Assembly (NCBI RefSeq): GCF_014696615.1
Contig: NZ_JACJQJ010000003.1
Location: 186,001-250,000 of the forward strand
Origin: Nostoc linckia FACHB-104
Lineage (GTDB): Bacteria; Cyanobacteriota; Cyanobacteriia; Cyanobacteriales; Nostocaceae
Reading direction: 5' to 3'
Length of the DNA: 64,000 nt
This document shows positions 17,529 to 27,397 of the stretch, piece by piece (position 1 is the stretch's first letter; every line of letters starts with the position of its first letter). The notes beneath the pieces were generated by a model, which worked only from the letters and a program-made list of their open reading frames with translations, did not search any database and was not told where the DNA came from. Made by a program: the position numbers and the translations under genes.

Positions 17529-17580
17529 GCGTTGGTAAAGTTGCTCAATAACTTTACCAACGCAGTTTTGTATTTTTATT
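17529..17580. terminator. Intrinsic terminator between convergent genes
   Basis: A perfect 14-bp stem GCGTTGGTAAAGTT (17529-17542) / AACTTTACCAACGC (17550-17563) with a 7-base loop, followed by T-rich sequence. It ends the response regulator gene and can also serve the minus-strand small gene at 17596. Confidence 0.85.
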
Positions 17581-17595
17581 TAAATCTAGATACGC

Positions 17596-17778
17596 TTAGT
17601 TATTTTCTGTCTCAGGAACAGTGCGTCTAAATTCATCAACTAAATCATCTAATTCTTCCAATGCTTGATTTACATCAATTCTCAAAGTACCAATATTGGG
17701 TTGTTCTAAGAGACTGAGTAAATATTCGCGTTTGCTTTGAACGATGGCGATTCGCTCTTTTATAGTCTGTATATCCAT
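17596..17778 (-). CDS. Small helical protein, 60 aa
   Basis: Highly charged, with two predicted helices (IKERIAIVQSKREYLLSLLE and VNQALEELDDLVDEFRRTV) likely to form a short coiled hairpin. The start is ATG 17778. Between the flanking genes it has its own terminator side at 17529. There is no known motif; the regular helical heptads and codon use argue that it is real. I do not recognise the family. Confidence 0.6.
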   Translation of the reverse strand: MDIQTIKERIAIVQSKREYLLSLLEQPNIGTLRIDVNQALEELDDLVDEFRRTVPETENN

Positions 17779-17966
17779 TGTTTTGTTTGCATTCTTTAAC
17801 TCTCTTCCAGTTTAACTGAAGCGTTGGAATTCACCCATTCTCTACAGGTGAGAAATTAGAGACTTTCAATTCAAAAAATATCCTATCGTTATGTAGGCAG
17901 TCCCAATGAAAATTTTTTCATCGCCATACATGAAAAAAGGATGAGGGGGATGAGGGAGAAATCACA

Positions 17967-17990
17967 AATGACCAATGACCAATGACCAAT
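17967..17990. repeat. Short STRR, AATGACC x3
   Basis: Three perfect AATGACC heptamers directly abut the stop end of the GNAT gene on the minus strand. Confidence 0.8.
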
Positions 17991-18496
17991 CACTCTTTCA
18001 TATTAAATGACTCGTGATATGAGACGAGTCCAGTTGGTATATGCCCAGTAAAGGAAATAGCTTGGAAGTATTCAGGTGGAACATCAGCTAAAACAAGACT
18101 AGGTTCTGCCTTGAAACCAAAACGGCTATAGTATTTAGGGTTACCCAGCAATACACATCCAGATGCACCAAGTTCACGGAGAGTAGCCAATGCTTGTTTC
18201 ATGAGTTGTGAACCAACACCAACCCCTTGATGTTCCGGTGCTACAGAGATTGGCCCCAGTCCATACCAACCCTGACTAGCATCAGAAATTGAAACTGGGG
18301 ATACAGCAACATGCCCAACGATTTTGCTATCAGCATCAGCAACAAGGGAAATTGTCAAGTTCCCTGAGTCACGCAAAGCATTCACAATCAACTGTTCAGT
18401 GTGGCTACTATACGGCATATTCAGAAACGCCGCTGTTGTCAAAGCTTCAATGTCAGCAACATCACCAGGCACTTCTTTTCGTATTGTGATATTCAT
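17990..18496 (-). CDS. GNAT-family N-acetyltransferase (YhbS-like)
   Basis: A 168-aa protein starting at ATG 18496 (MNITIRKEVPGD). An upstream in-frame extension to 18532 is not needed. The GNAT fold is clear: motif D/A strands VGHVAVSPVSI and GLGPISVAPEHQGVGVGSQL, with the acetyl-CoA pyrophosphate loop Q-G-V-G-V-G. Then come LRELGASGCVLLGNPKYYSRFGF and a C-terminal strand typical of the YhbS group. The substrate is unknown; small molecules or proteins are both possible in this group. Confidence 0.85.
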   Translation of the reverse strand: MNITIRKEVPGDVADIEALTTAAFLNMPYSSHTEQLIVNALRDSGNLTISLVADADSKIVGHVAVSPVSISDASQGWYGLGPISVAPEHQGVGVGSQLMKQALATLRELGASGCVLLGNPKYYSRFGFKAEPSLVLADVPPEYFQAISFTGHIPTGLVSYHESFNMKE

Positions 18497-18555
18497 TATT
18501 GGTGTTCTAGAATCTGCGCTATATGGCAGCATTCACAATCAACTTAGATAGATTA

Positions 18556-18588
18556 AGATCCCCAAATTTTTCAAAAAGTCGGGGATCT
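18556..18588. repeat. Dispersed 33-base hairpin repeat, copy 2
   Basis: AGATCCCC...GGGGATCT hairpin with a CAAAAAG-type loop, lying between the stop of thrC (18606) and the GNAT promoter. It may serve as the thrC terminator. Related to 8266-8298 and 44018-44050. Confidence 0.75.
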
Positions 18589-18605
18589 ACTGATCAATCC
18601 AAATT

Positions 18606-19697
18606 CTAAAATCCCATTGCTTCAGCAACTGCGCCTAATTCAGCCTCAATTCCCTGTTTAAATTGGCTGTGGCTGTGCTTAATGGCTGTATCTGGGTCTT
18701 TTAATCCATTACCTGTGAGAACACAGACAACTGTCGCCCCTGAAGGAATTTGGTCTTTCACCTGCAACATCCCGGCTACGGAAGCTGCACTGGCTGGTTC
18801 GCAGAAAACGCCTTCTGTTGATGCTAGCAATCTGTAAGCATCAAGAATTTCTTCATCAGTAACAGCATGGAAGTTTCCTTGGCTAGCTGATTTAACTGCT
18901 ACAGCTTTTTCCCAACTCGCCGGATTGCCAATGCGAATCGCTGTTGCTACTGTTTCTGGATGCTGTACTGGCTGACCGTTAACTAAAGGTGCGGCACCTG
19001 CTGCTTGGAAGCCCATCACCTTGGGTAGGCGATCGCATTTCCCTACTTGGTGATATTGACAAAATCCCATCCAATATGCAGAAATATTTCCCGCATTCCC
19101 CACTGGGATACATAGCCAGTCTGGGGCGTTACCTAAGACATCAACAATTTCAAATGCGGCTGTTTTCTGCCCTTCTAAACGGTAGGGATTGACAGAATTC
19201 ACCAAAGTAATGGGGTAGCTTTCTGCCATCTCACGGACAATTTCTAAGGCGCGGTCAAAATTTCCTTTTACCGCCAGCACTTCTGCCCCATATAGTAAAG
19301 CCTGTGCCAACTTACCCAGCGCTACATAACCATCGGGAATCAACACAAAAGCTTTCATACCCCCACGCCTAGCATAAGCTGCGGCTGCTGCTGAGGTGTT
19401 ACCTGTACTGGCACAAATTACCGCCTTTGCCCCTGCTTCCTTCGCCTTGGAAATTGCCATTGTCATTCCCCGGTCTTTGAAGCTACCAGTGGGGTTAAGA
19501 CCGTCGTATTTGACAAAAACGCGGACTTGTCTACCAATGCGTTCTGCGATCGCTGGCACTGGAATTAGCGGTGTATTCCCCTCTAATAGAGTGACAACTG
19601 GCGTTGTTTCGCTTACAGGCAAGTATTCCCGATAGGCTTCGATCAGTCCGGGCCAAGGTTGGCGATGAGATTTAGCAGCAGATAGGCTTACAGTCAC
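18606..19697 (-). CDS. thrC: Threonine synthase
   Basis: A PLP enzyme converting O-phosphohomoserine to threonine, the last step of threonine synthesis. It is 363 aa, as usual for the short bacterial form. The PLP lysine is Lys74 in GSFKDRGM, the phosphate-binding loop is in [18 protein letters not shown], and a second PLP contact is in [10 protein letters not shown]. The C-terminal [10 protein letters not shown] and [10 protein letters not shown] are typical. The start is GTG at 19697. No other threonine genes are adjacent. Confidence 0.95.
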   Translation of the reverse strand: MTVSLSAAKSHRQPWPGLIEAYREYLPVSETTPVVTLLEGNTPLIPVPAIAERIGRQVRVFVKYDGLNPTGSFKDRGMTMAISKAKEAGAKAVICASTGNTSAAAAAYARRGGMKAFVLIPDGYVALGKLAQALLYGAEVLAVKGNFDRALEIVREMAESYPITLVNSVNPYRLEGQKTAAFEIVDVLGNAPDWLCIPVGNAGNISAYWMGFCQYHQVGKCDRLPKVMGFQAAGAAPLVNGQPVQHPETVATAIRIGNPASWEKAVAVKSASQGNFHAVTDEEILDAYRLLASTEGVFCEPASAASVAGMLQVKDQIPSGATVVCVLTGNGLKDPDTAIKHSHSQFKQGIEAELGAVAEAMGF

Positions 19698-20044
19698 GGT
19701 AATTTATATCAGTTTTTTCGTGCAAACAGAAAAATTTCAATGGTAAACATCTTGCACCAAGAGACGCTCTCATCACAAGAACAAAGTAATTTTTATAGTG
19801 CGGGCGTTTTACCTAGATTTTTATTTACCATTTTCTAGTCAGCTTTGTCAGAAGTTTTGCCAAAAGCGAATCTTATCTGTGATGTTTTTTCTGGAACACA
19901 GCCATCACAATTTGAGTCTCTTATCACAAAACTATAAACCCATTAGAGTAAATGATTGAAAGTATACAATCATTTAACAAAGCTTAAAACTACATTATTA
20001 TATTATCTCTAATGGTGTGAGTTGAGTTGTGGATTTAAATAACT
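19698..20044. other. 347-bp gap between divergent thrC and a small gene
   Basis: AT-rich and presumably contains both promoters. I looked for a leader peptide or T-box-like structure upstream of thrC and saw none. Confidence 0.5.
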
Positions 20045-20239
20045 ATGTCTACCAGTTCTTCTACTAGTGTTTCCGATCGCTCTTCCCAAGAACTTTGGGC
20101 CAGCCAGTTGAATAAGGCTTATTACCAAGACGACCAACAAGCTAAATTAATGCACCTGCGAGCAGAGGTAGAATCTTTGCTGTTACAGTTGCAAAGCCTG
20201 AAGGAACAACGTCTGTCTGCTGATAGCCAAGAGCAATAA
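20045..20239 (+). CDS. Small conserved-looking protein, 64 aa
   Basis: A Ser/Thr-rich N-terminus is followed by a Gln/Leu-rich helix (LMHLRAEVESLLLQLQSLKE) likely to form a coiled coil. There is no signal peptide. A single-gene unit divergent from thrC and convergent with the large gene at 20403. Its composition and ATG context look genuine. Function unknown. Confidence 0.6.
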   Translation: MSTSSSTSVSDRSSQELWASQLNKAYYQDDQQAKLMHLRAEVESLLLQLQSLKEQRLSADSQEQ

Positions 20240-20402
20240 GCTCAACGCAAGCTGAAGGTTGAATTCTGGAGGCTCAAGGCTAAAACAAAATTAGCCAATT
20301 TTTTGCACACCTACATTAAATTCCCTGAATTTTGTCATAGGGTTCCGCCTAAGAAGACTAAATTCATCCTTTATACTTCAGCCTTCAACCTTCCTATGAC
20401 TG

Positions 20403-22769
20403 TTATTCAAAACGTTGATTTTTCTTTGACCAGCGCTTGAGGCTGTATTTATCACCATTTTCAACTAATAGCGCTAGAGATTGTCCATCTGCAAGTTGGG
20501 CTATCCCTGTTAGTGTCTGGTGGTAATTTTGCTGAAACTCAGTATAAATTATCTTACCGCTATCAGACAATATTAAAGTGCGGGGACGAGAAAAATTTTT
20601 TGCTGCTTCTGCATCAACCCCTAGATGATTTAATGATGCGATCGCTTCATCTGAGATAGTTAACACACTTTCAGGATGAGGGCCATTGGTTAAATTTAAG
20701 ACTTGCACGGGCCAGTAGCCTATTTGTTGCAACATTTGTGGCAGAGTGGGCATGGCACCATTGGGAATTTGACCTGATTGTTGTAAAGACTTCCACACTT
20801 TTGGTAGCATTGCTGACACTCTAGCTGGATCTTGTTGCGACAATTCTTCCAAAGTCACAGGGGATGGCTGTACCCATTCCAATGCTGCATCTGTTAAAGC
20901 TAAAGGTCGGGGTTGGAGACGATTTTGATTTTCAGCTATTGGTTGTCCGGATACAAGGAGGCGTAAAACCCCTGCTTGCAATTGCACTCCTTTGATTGTG
21001 GCGGTGGTCATTTGTTGTTCTCCGTTGGGTAACCAAACCACTATCAAAATTGTTGGGTCACTGCTAATACCCAAGGTATCCCACATAAATTTGGCAGGAG
21101 AAATCTTAGGTAATTGAAAATTTCCAAAGGGGAAATTTAGCCAGCGTTTACCGTCGTTAAATGCACTCACCTCTACTTGATACCAAACTTCGTTATCTGT
21201 CAGTTGTAGGTCTGTTGTGAGGTTTGGTCTTAGCCATTCAGTTTTATTCACTTGGGTGATGAGTTGCACGGAACCAATAATCCGACTGGGCTGAGTAGAA
21301 AGGATTTTTGGTCTGATACCCTCGTTACTTAAGCTACTTAACAAACCTTCAATATAGGTGATCGTCTCTGGGTTAATTTTGGGTTGTGCTTTCAACCAAG
21401 AAATAGCGTGTTCTTCTCCCCGTTGAACAGCCAATACTAATGCACCCCAAGCGATAACCTCTGGCCGATTGGGGTTGACTCGTAATGCTGTGGTGATGCG
21501 GTTCCATAACCTACCTCCATCCATTTGCAGCAGAGTTGCAATTTCCGGGATATTTTGCGGTGAAGCTTCAAATACTTGTAAAGCTTTTTGCCAGCGACCA
21601 TCAATTAAATCTGCTAGCACTTCTTGAGAGGGAATTGCCCAAGTCTTATCGGCTTCGGTTTTAGTAAGTTGGGAGTGTAGGTGAATCACATCAATTTGCG
21701 CTTGTGCTGCTATAGGAAGCGTGGCTTTTTGCTTTTTTTGTAATGATTGCAACCACTCAAAGGAGGGAGTCCACAGTCCACTACGGGCTAGTAATAAAGC
21801 ATTTTGGTAAGCATTATTTTTTAGGGCTGGTATTTTTAAGGAAATTTCTTCTAATGCAATGGGATGGAGAAATAATTTTAAAGGTTTGATTTGGTAAATG
21901 CGTAACCGTGGTTCTAAACCTATAGTTTGATCGACAACTAACTCTTTAACACTATCTCCAGTTACCTGCTGCCATTTTGGTAGTTGTCCATTAGGGCTTT
22001 TCCAAGTCAACATCTGTTGCAGAGTACTACGTTCTGGATTGTAGTAGACAATGTTACCGTAGGCGATCGCACTAGTTCCTTGGGGTAGTTTACCTTGTAA
22101 ATTTAGCCATAACCCTGATGATGTGCCACCTGGAAAGCGATTTACTTCATTTAATGGTAGGGGTTGGCTGTCTTCTGCGTTATCTAATTCCACTTCATCA
22201 GCAGTAGAAGCCACAAAAGATTCTTCTGGCCCAGTTATGGCTAGTTGACTGGCTAGACGGTAGTGTTTTTCCGTTGGAGATGGTAGTTCCAAATCTTGAG
22301 ATTCTTGATAAACCCTCAACTCTACCAATGCTTGACAATCATTCAAGCAATCTGGACGCTGTTGAAAAACTGGCAGCAAAAAAGACTGTTGTTTATCCTT
22401 CGCCACAGCTATAGTTTCCCCAGCTATGAGTTTTTTTTGACTCAGGCTAAGTTTAATTTGTCTGAGAGTCAGGGGTTTATCCTTGTAATTCCCCCGAGAT
22501 ATTTGTGCCCATTCCGGTAAAAATTTATTCATCCAGATAATTTGTTCTGGATTGAAAATATAAAGAATACTGAGCCAAGCAAAAGAAATTAATACGCCAA
22601 CACTACTCAATAATATGGCGATCGCTAGGGTTGATGTCAGCTTATTTCCCCATTGAGAATTTTTTTGGTTTGTTGTGGAGGCATCTTGATTTCTCCCAAC
22701 ATGAGGCTGATTTTGCCATGAGGGTTTTAAACTTAGCTTTCGCAATCGATTGACCATGTTGGTTTGCAC
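20403..22769 (-). CDS. Large membrane-anchored protein of unknown function
   Basis: A 788-aa protein starting at GTG 22769, or at ATG 22757 four codons later. The N-terminal 45 residues are basic and polar, followed by one strong membrane segment (about 46-70, LAIAILLSSVGVLISFAWLSIL). The remainder, about 720 residues, should be extracytoplasmic by the positive-inside rule. It is a mixture of beta-rich regions (residues 110-320 and 500-620) and a helical part (330-480) with TPR-like spacing. The end (730-788) has beta-propeller-like strands (RTLILSDSGKIIYTEF). I know of no family and see no catalytic motif. It may be a cell-envelope factor; it is divergent from a porin gene. Confidence 0.8.
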   Translation of the reverse strand: MQTNMVNRLRKLSLKPSWQNQPHVGRNQDASTTNQKNSQWGNKLTSTLAIAILLSSVGVLISFAWLSILYIFNPEQIIWMNKFLPEWAQISRGNYKDKPLTLRQIKLSLSQKKLIAGETIAVAKDKQQSFLLPVFQQRPDCLNDCQALVELRVYQESQDLELPSPTEKHYRLASQLAITGPEESFVASTADEVELDNAEDSQPLPLNEVNRFPGGTSSGLWLNLQGKLPQGTSAIAYGNIVYYNPERSTLQQMLTWKSPNGQLPKWQQVTGDSVKELVVDQTIGLEPRLRIYQIKPLKLFLHPIALEEISLKIPALKNNAYQNALLLARSGLWTPSFEWLQSLQKKQKATLPIAAQAQIDVIHLHSQLTKTEADKTWAIPSQEVLADLIDGRWQKALQVFEASPQNIPEIATLLQMDGGRLWNRITTALRVNPNRPEVIAWGALVLAVQRGEEHAISWLKAQPKINPETITYIEGLLSSLSNEGIRPKILSTQPSRIIGSVQLITQVNKTEWLRPNLTTDLQLTDNEVWYQVEVSAFNDGKRWLNFPFGNFQLPKISPAKFMWDTLGISSDPTILIVVWLPNGEQQMTTATIKGVQLQAGVLRLLVSGQPIAENQNRLQPRPLALTDAALEWVQPSPVTLEELSQQDPARVSAMLPKVWKSLQQSGQIPNGAMPTLPQMLQQIGYWPVQVLNLTNGPHPESVLTISDEAIASLNHLGVDAEAAKNFSRPRTLILSDSGKIIYTEFQQNYHQTLTGIAQLADGQSLALLVENGDKYSLKRWSKKNQRFE

Positions 22770-22944
22770 TCTATCTAGAGAGTAGTTTGAGGCTGCATAA
22801 TTTATCTTTTATACTCGCGGTTTTTAAATATTGCCCAAAAATTTTCAAGTCAAATTTGACACAAAAACAGTAAAATTACTCAAGCCATTTATACATAAAC
22901 GTGAATACACTCATGGCCTAAGTATGGAAGCAGAGTAGAAGCCA

Positions 22945-24588
22945 ATGATACGCCCCACTAAAAGAAAGACCTGGATGCTGGTATGGTTAATAATTGCGGG
23001 CGTAAATGGATTTTGCCAAAAAGCGATCGCCCAAGATTATAGTTTGCCATCTTCTAGCGAAGAATCTTCTCTAGAAAATCCAGAACCGATGGCGCAAGTA
23101 ACATCGGTATCACAACTAAAAGACGTACAACCGACAGACTGGGCATTCCAAGCATTACAATCTTTAGTAGAACGCTACGGCTGTATCGCAGGTTATCCCA
23201 ATAGTACTTATCGTGGCGAGCGCGCTTTGACACGCTATGAATTTGCCGCAGGTGTCAATGCTTGCTTAGATAGAGTTAACGAGTTAATCGCCACAGCTAC
23301 CAGTGACTTAGTTAGCCGCGAAGATTTAGCCCAGATCCAAAAATTACAATCAGAATTTGCCCCAGAATTAGCAGCTTTACGGGGTAGAGTTGATAAATTA
23401 GAAGCCCGCACTGCTGAACTTGAAGCCAATCAATTTTCTACAACAACTAAACTCAGTGGCTTAGCGATCATTGGCGTGCAAGGAAGAAATAGCAATCGTG
23501 GTGACGTTAGCCCTAGAGACGGTATCAAAGATACAAATGACTTAGGTACAAATGCCAATGTCATCTTAATGAGTCAGCTATATTTAACTACCCAATTTAC
23601 GCCGCGCAGTTACTTATTTACAGGCCTTTTACATGGAATCGGTGCCAGTGAGCCAAGATTTAACAATAGCGTTTCTCGGAATGATGTTTTGCTGGGCTAC
23701 GAATTTCCTACAGATGGCTTCATCATTAGTGATCTGCATTATCACTGGTTAGCTGCTGACAACTTAGCGCTGATGATCGGTACAGAAAACGTCAATATGA
23801 CAACTGCTTTCCGCGGCCCAAACCGAGCAGAAAGCGGTGCTACAGGCCCACTATCTCTGTTCGCTCAACGCAACCCCATTTTAAATATAGGGTTTGGTCA
23901 TGGTGGTATAGCTGTGGATTGGCAGATTGCTAAACGCCTCAGTTTACAGGCACTTTATTCTAGTTATACTCCTGGTAACCCAGGTCAAGGTACTGGCTTA
24001 TTTGATAGTAATACTACGACTGGTATACAGTTACTTGTAACGCCAACGGATGCTGTTGATTTAAGTCTTTATTATGTGAATAATTACTCTTCAGATGGTT
24101 GCTTACTCAGTTTTGTAGGTGATGAGTGCTTAAGTGCAAATTCCGAACCTCTACAAACTAATGCTGTGGGTGCAACAGTCACTTGGCAAATTTCGCCCCG
24201 CATTACTCTCGGTGCATGGGGTGGTTATACCAGTTCTTACATTCCTGGACAAACAGGAAGTGTAGAAACAACAAATTACATGGCGTTTGTTAATTTCCCA
24301 GATTTATTTGCTAAAGGAAATTTGGGTGGAATTTACTTTGGACAACCGCCAAAAATTACTAACAGTAACTTACCAACAGGTAGCAATGTTCCTGACACAG
24401 TTAATACAGGTTTAGGACGTGCAGGTGGACAACCCGGAACGACATTGCAAATTGAAGGTTTTTATCGCTTTCAAGTCACAGATAATATTAGTATTACACC
24501 AGGAATCATTCATATATTAGAACCCGGACATACACCTAATAATGACCCTGTGACTATTGGTATACTTAGAAGTACTTTTCTTTTTTAA
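22945..24588 (+). CDS. SLH-OprB outer-membrane porin
   Basis: A 547-aa porin of the cyanobacterial iron-uptake/OprB type. A signal peptide lies at 1-29 (ending AIAQ) and an SLH domain at about 50-115 (DVQPTDWAFQALQSLVERYG, then LTRYEFAAG). A coiled coil at 120-165 (QKLQSEFAPELAALRGRVDK) spans the periplasm, and the OprB beta-barrel fills 170-547, ending in aromatic FLF. The SLH part anchors the protein to peptidoglycan-linked polymer. It forms a tail-to-tail pair with a close paralogue at 24900, sharing a nearly identical SLH/coiled-coil part but a different barrel. The pore substrate is unknown. Confidence 0.92.
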   Translation: MIRPTKRKTWMLVWLIIAGVNGFCQKAIAQDYSLPSSSEESSLENPEPMAQVTSVSQLKDVQPTDWAFQALQSLVERYGCIAGYPNSTYRGERALTRYEFAAGVNACLDRVNELIATATSDLVSREDLAQIQKLQSEFAPELAALRGRVDKLEARTAELEANQFSTTTKLSGLAIIGVQGRNSNRGDVSPRDGIKDTNDLGTNANVILMSQLYLTTQFTPRSYLFTGLLHGIGASEPRFNNSVSRNDVLLGYEFPTDGFIISDLHYHWLAADNLALMIGTENVNMTTAFRGPNRAESGATGPLSLFAQRNPILNIGFGHGGIAVDWQIAKRLSLQALYSSYTPGNPGQGTGLFDSNTTTGIQLLVTPTDAVDLSLYYVNNYSSDGCLLSFVGDECLSANSEPLQTNAVGATVTWQISPRITLGAWGGYTSSYIPGQTGSVETTNYMAFVNFPDLFAKGNLGGIYFGQPPKITNSNLPTGSNVPDTVNTGLGRAGGQPGTTLQIEGFYRFQVTDNISITPGIIHILEPGHTPNNDPVTIGILRSTFLF

Positions 24589-24899
24589 TGATTTTTCACT
24601 TATTAAAAAAGCCAGCAGAATTGGGGGATTCTCCCCCAAACCCCCGATTGGGTGACGGTTGCGTCCCCCAAACCCCCTCCAAAATTATTGTTCTGTTTTT
24701 TGTTGAGTAACTAGTTTTTTGGTTTTGTTATCAATTAATTTTCTTAACTGAACTGTATTTGCTTTTAGCAAGAATTTTTTATAGTCAAAATTTCCGAATA
24801 AATAACTATAGGGTGGACACTATTGGATCTTGGGTTCAAAACCTAACGATCGCAAGTGTCCACCCTACAAAAATTCCTGATAATGAAGGAATTGGTGTT
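24589..24899. other. 311-bp gap between two convergent porin genes, with terminator hairpins
   Basis: Contains a GC-rich hairpin TTGGGGG/CCCCCAA near 24619-24637 followed by C-rich runs. It also contains a dyad TAGGGTGGACACT (24809-24821) / AGTGTCCACCCTA (24855-24867), 32 bp before the minus-strand stop. The latter probably ends transcription from both sides. No gene is seen. Confidence 0.65.
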
Positions 24900-26567
24900 T
24901 TAGAAGGTGAAAGTGGTTCTTAGAGTACCAATGATGGCATTATCGCTGTTAGCAACTTGACCAGGATTGGTTAACCAAATTAACCCAGGGGTAATGGAGA
25001 TATTATCGCTGACGCGATATTTATAGAAGCCTTCAATATGGTAGGGGCGATCGCCTCCAATACTACCTAAGTAGGGTTGAGCACCCGCGAAAATTCCTAA
25101 AACGTTACCTTGTCTACCGAAATCTGGTAAAGCTACGCCAATACCATAGCTCCAAACTTCATCATTATTATTACCTACGACGCTGGTAATATCGCTGTAA
25201 AGCACAAAGCCACTAATCGAGAGTTTGTCGCTAGGTTTGAAAGCAGCTTCAAAGCCATAGGAATTACTGTTATATGGGTTACCACCACCAACCAAGTTGG
25301 CCTGTGCAGTACCTACTACACCAGTACTTCCAGCTCCGCCTAGGTCGAATAAAGCAGTTCCAGCATCATGATATCCGTGGACGTAGGTAGCAGCAAAAGA
25401 CAGGCGATCGCCTACGTTTAAGTTTAATTGAGCCAGGGCTGCATAGTTACCTTCAAATAAACCAGTACGTACTCCTGGGTTATTTGGTTGGGAGGCCAAA
25501 TAGCCTACGGTGATTGAAGGTTGGAAAGCAGCGTTACTCTTACCAAACACAAAATTAACGCCACCACCTGCACCACCGCCAATCCGGTAGATTGGGCTTT
25601 CAGATGCAAAGGTAGATAAAGCACCGTTACCACCATCAAAACCTTCAAAGTAAGGGTTAAGAGTAGGCGCGTAATCGCTATGAATACCGCCACTGGCTGC
25701 TATATATACTTGGGAGTTACCCAGGGGGAAGTAATAGGATAACCAGTCTATAATGGCACTGTTGTTGCCAGTATTGCCTAGGTTAAAGGTTTGAGTACTC
25801 TCAAAGCTGTTACCGGGCAAACTTAACGCATTAGCGTTACCAGCTGCAATCCGGGTATGTAAGGTATCTCTACCAGTGAAGCTACTTTGTAAATCTAAAC
25901 GTACTCTGTTTTGAAATACAGTGTTGTTGTTGTCATTATCGCCAAAGCTATCAGTGACTGCAAAAATTGCTTCACCGACTAGCTTGGTTGTAGTAGAAAA
26001 TTGATTGGCTTCTAATTCCGCAGTACGTGCTTCTAAAGAATCTACTCGACCGCGTAAAGTTGCTAATTCTGCGGAGAATTCTTCTTGCAAACGCTGGAGG
26101 GTGGCTAAATCTTGTTTTGTCACCAAGTCAGCTGTTGCTGTTGCAATCAGTTCATTAACTCTATCTAAACAAGCATTCAAACCTGCGGCAAATTCATAAC
26201 GAGTTAAAGCTCGATTTCCGCGGTAAGTTCCATTAGGATAACCGGCGATACAACCGTAGCGTTCAACTAAAGACTGCAAAGCTTGGAATGCCCAATCAGT
26301 TGGCTGTACGTCAGAAAATTGAGAAACTGACGTAACTTGAGACATTGAATCCTGGCTACTGACTTCACTTACTAAAACTCTATTTTCATCAGTTTTAGCT
26401 TGAGCAAGTAACTGCTGATTAATGTTTGCTTGCTCTGTGGCAATTCCTGCTGCTTTTGACTCAGAAGCGTTTAATATTTCCGCTGCCATTACGCTGGATG
26501 AAGCCAATGCATTGGCACCCAAAAATACTGGAAGTAATACCAGCTTTTTCCACAATCTATTAGACAT
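24900..26567 (-). CDS. SLH-OprB outer-membrane porin (paralogue)
   Basis: A 555-aa porin with the same layout as the porin at 22945-24588: signal peptide 1-28 (ALASSSVMA), a long linker, SLH at about 80-145, coiled coil 150-195, then an OprB barrel ending TFTF. The linker between signal peptide and SLH is about 35 residues longer than in the partner. The barrel is rich in Gly/Asn and aligns poorly with the partner, which suggests different cargo. The start is ATG 26567 with GAGG upstream. It has an 830-bp upstream region, so expression may be strongly regulated. Confidence 0.92.
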   Translation of the reverse strand: MSNRLWKKLVLLPVFLGANALASSSVMAAEILNASESKAAGIATEQANINQQLLAQAKTDENRVLVSEVSSQDSMSQVTSVSQFSDVQPTDWAFQALQSLVERYGCIAGYPNGTYRGNRALTRYEFAAGLNACLDRVNELIATATADLVTKQDLATLQRLQEEFSAELATLRGRVDSLEARTAELEANQFSTTTKLVGEAIFAVTDSFGDNDNNNTVFQNRVRLDLQSSFTGRDTLHTRIAAGNANALSLPGNSFESTQTFNLGNTGNNSAIIDWLSYYFPLGNSQVYIAASGGIHSDYAPTLNPYFEGFDGGNGALSTFASESPIYRIGGGAGGGVNFVFGKSNAAFQPSITVGYLASQPNNPGVRTGLFEGNYAALAQLNLNVGDRLSFAATYVHGYHDAGTALFDLGGAGSTGVVGTAQANLVGGGNPYNSNSYGFEAAFKPSDKLSISGFVLYSDITSVVGNNNDEVWSYGIGVALPDFGRQGNVLGIFAGAQPYLGSIGGDRPYHIEGFYKYRVSDNISITPGLIWLTNPGQVANSDNAIIGTLRTTFTF

Positions 26568-27397
26568 ATTTCCGTTTTCCTCTCCACGAAATGCGCCTAA
26601 CTAATTGCTGTTTTCAGCAATTAATTAAGTTCTTTCTGCACACCTATAAAGTAAGATACGTTACATTGATTCGCTGTATAAAGTCAAGTCCTAGCTTATG
26701 AAATCTAGATAAATGACTGCACTTTCATAGCCTTTAGTCAACGGCTATTTATCTGTAATTTCCACAACTTTGACCAAATGCAACATTTATCAAGGGTTAT
26801 TAATAGCTATTTGCATTTAGATGAGCAATAAAGAGCGATTTACTCTTGCTATCTAATGTAAAAACCAGATTTTTTAACCATGATATTTGTATCTATTATG
26901 CATAAAACTTAGTAATTTTATACACAAAATTAAACTTTTTTATGCAGAAAATTCATTTTAATGATGCGGAAGTATCAACGGCAATATTCTGTAGCGAAAT
27001 TTACAAAAACTTAAATGTTTAAATATGAAAATTTTACTCACTTGTATCGATTATAAAGAGTAAAAATTTTCAATAACTAATGATACTTAAATCAATCGCA
27101 AAACTATTGTTAGATACTGATGTAAATACTGCTTCTCTAAGCCTGTCGTAAAATCAAATTTTTACAACCTTAGTTTATTGCAGTCATATTTGATATAGAG
27201 TGACGTTTAATGTGAATTAAGCCTTGAAACCCTAGAGATTTCGTAGGTAGTTCCGAAACAATCATTTTGAATGAATCTTGAAACCCTTATGGGATAAGAG
27301 GCTTTTCTAATTCACATCAGGCGTAATTGGTAATTGGTGATTGGTAATTGGAATTATCTCTTTGTCCCCTTGTCCCCCTGCTTCCCCCAGAAGTCCC
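26568..27397. other. 830-bp AT-rich gap upstream of the porin at 24900-26567
   Basis: No credible gene on either strand. It holds a long 5' region for the minus-strand porin, an inverted-repeat structure at 27210-27317, and a short heptamer run at about 27323-27352 (GGTAATT/GGTGATT). Confidence 0.6.
27210..27317. repeat. Inverted-repeat structure, about 108 bp
   Basis: Ends ATGTGAATTAAGCCT (27210-27224) and AGGCTTTTCTAATTCACAT (27299-27317) are imperfect inverted repeats. Inside, CTTGAAACCCT occurs twice (as CTTGAAACCCT and CTTGAAACCCTT). No target duplication is seen. It could be a MITE-like relic or a large hairpin after the ATPase gene. Confidence 0.45.
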
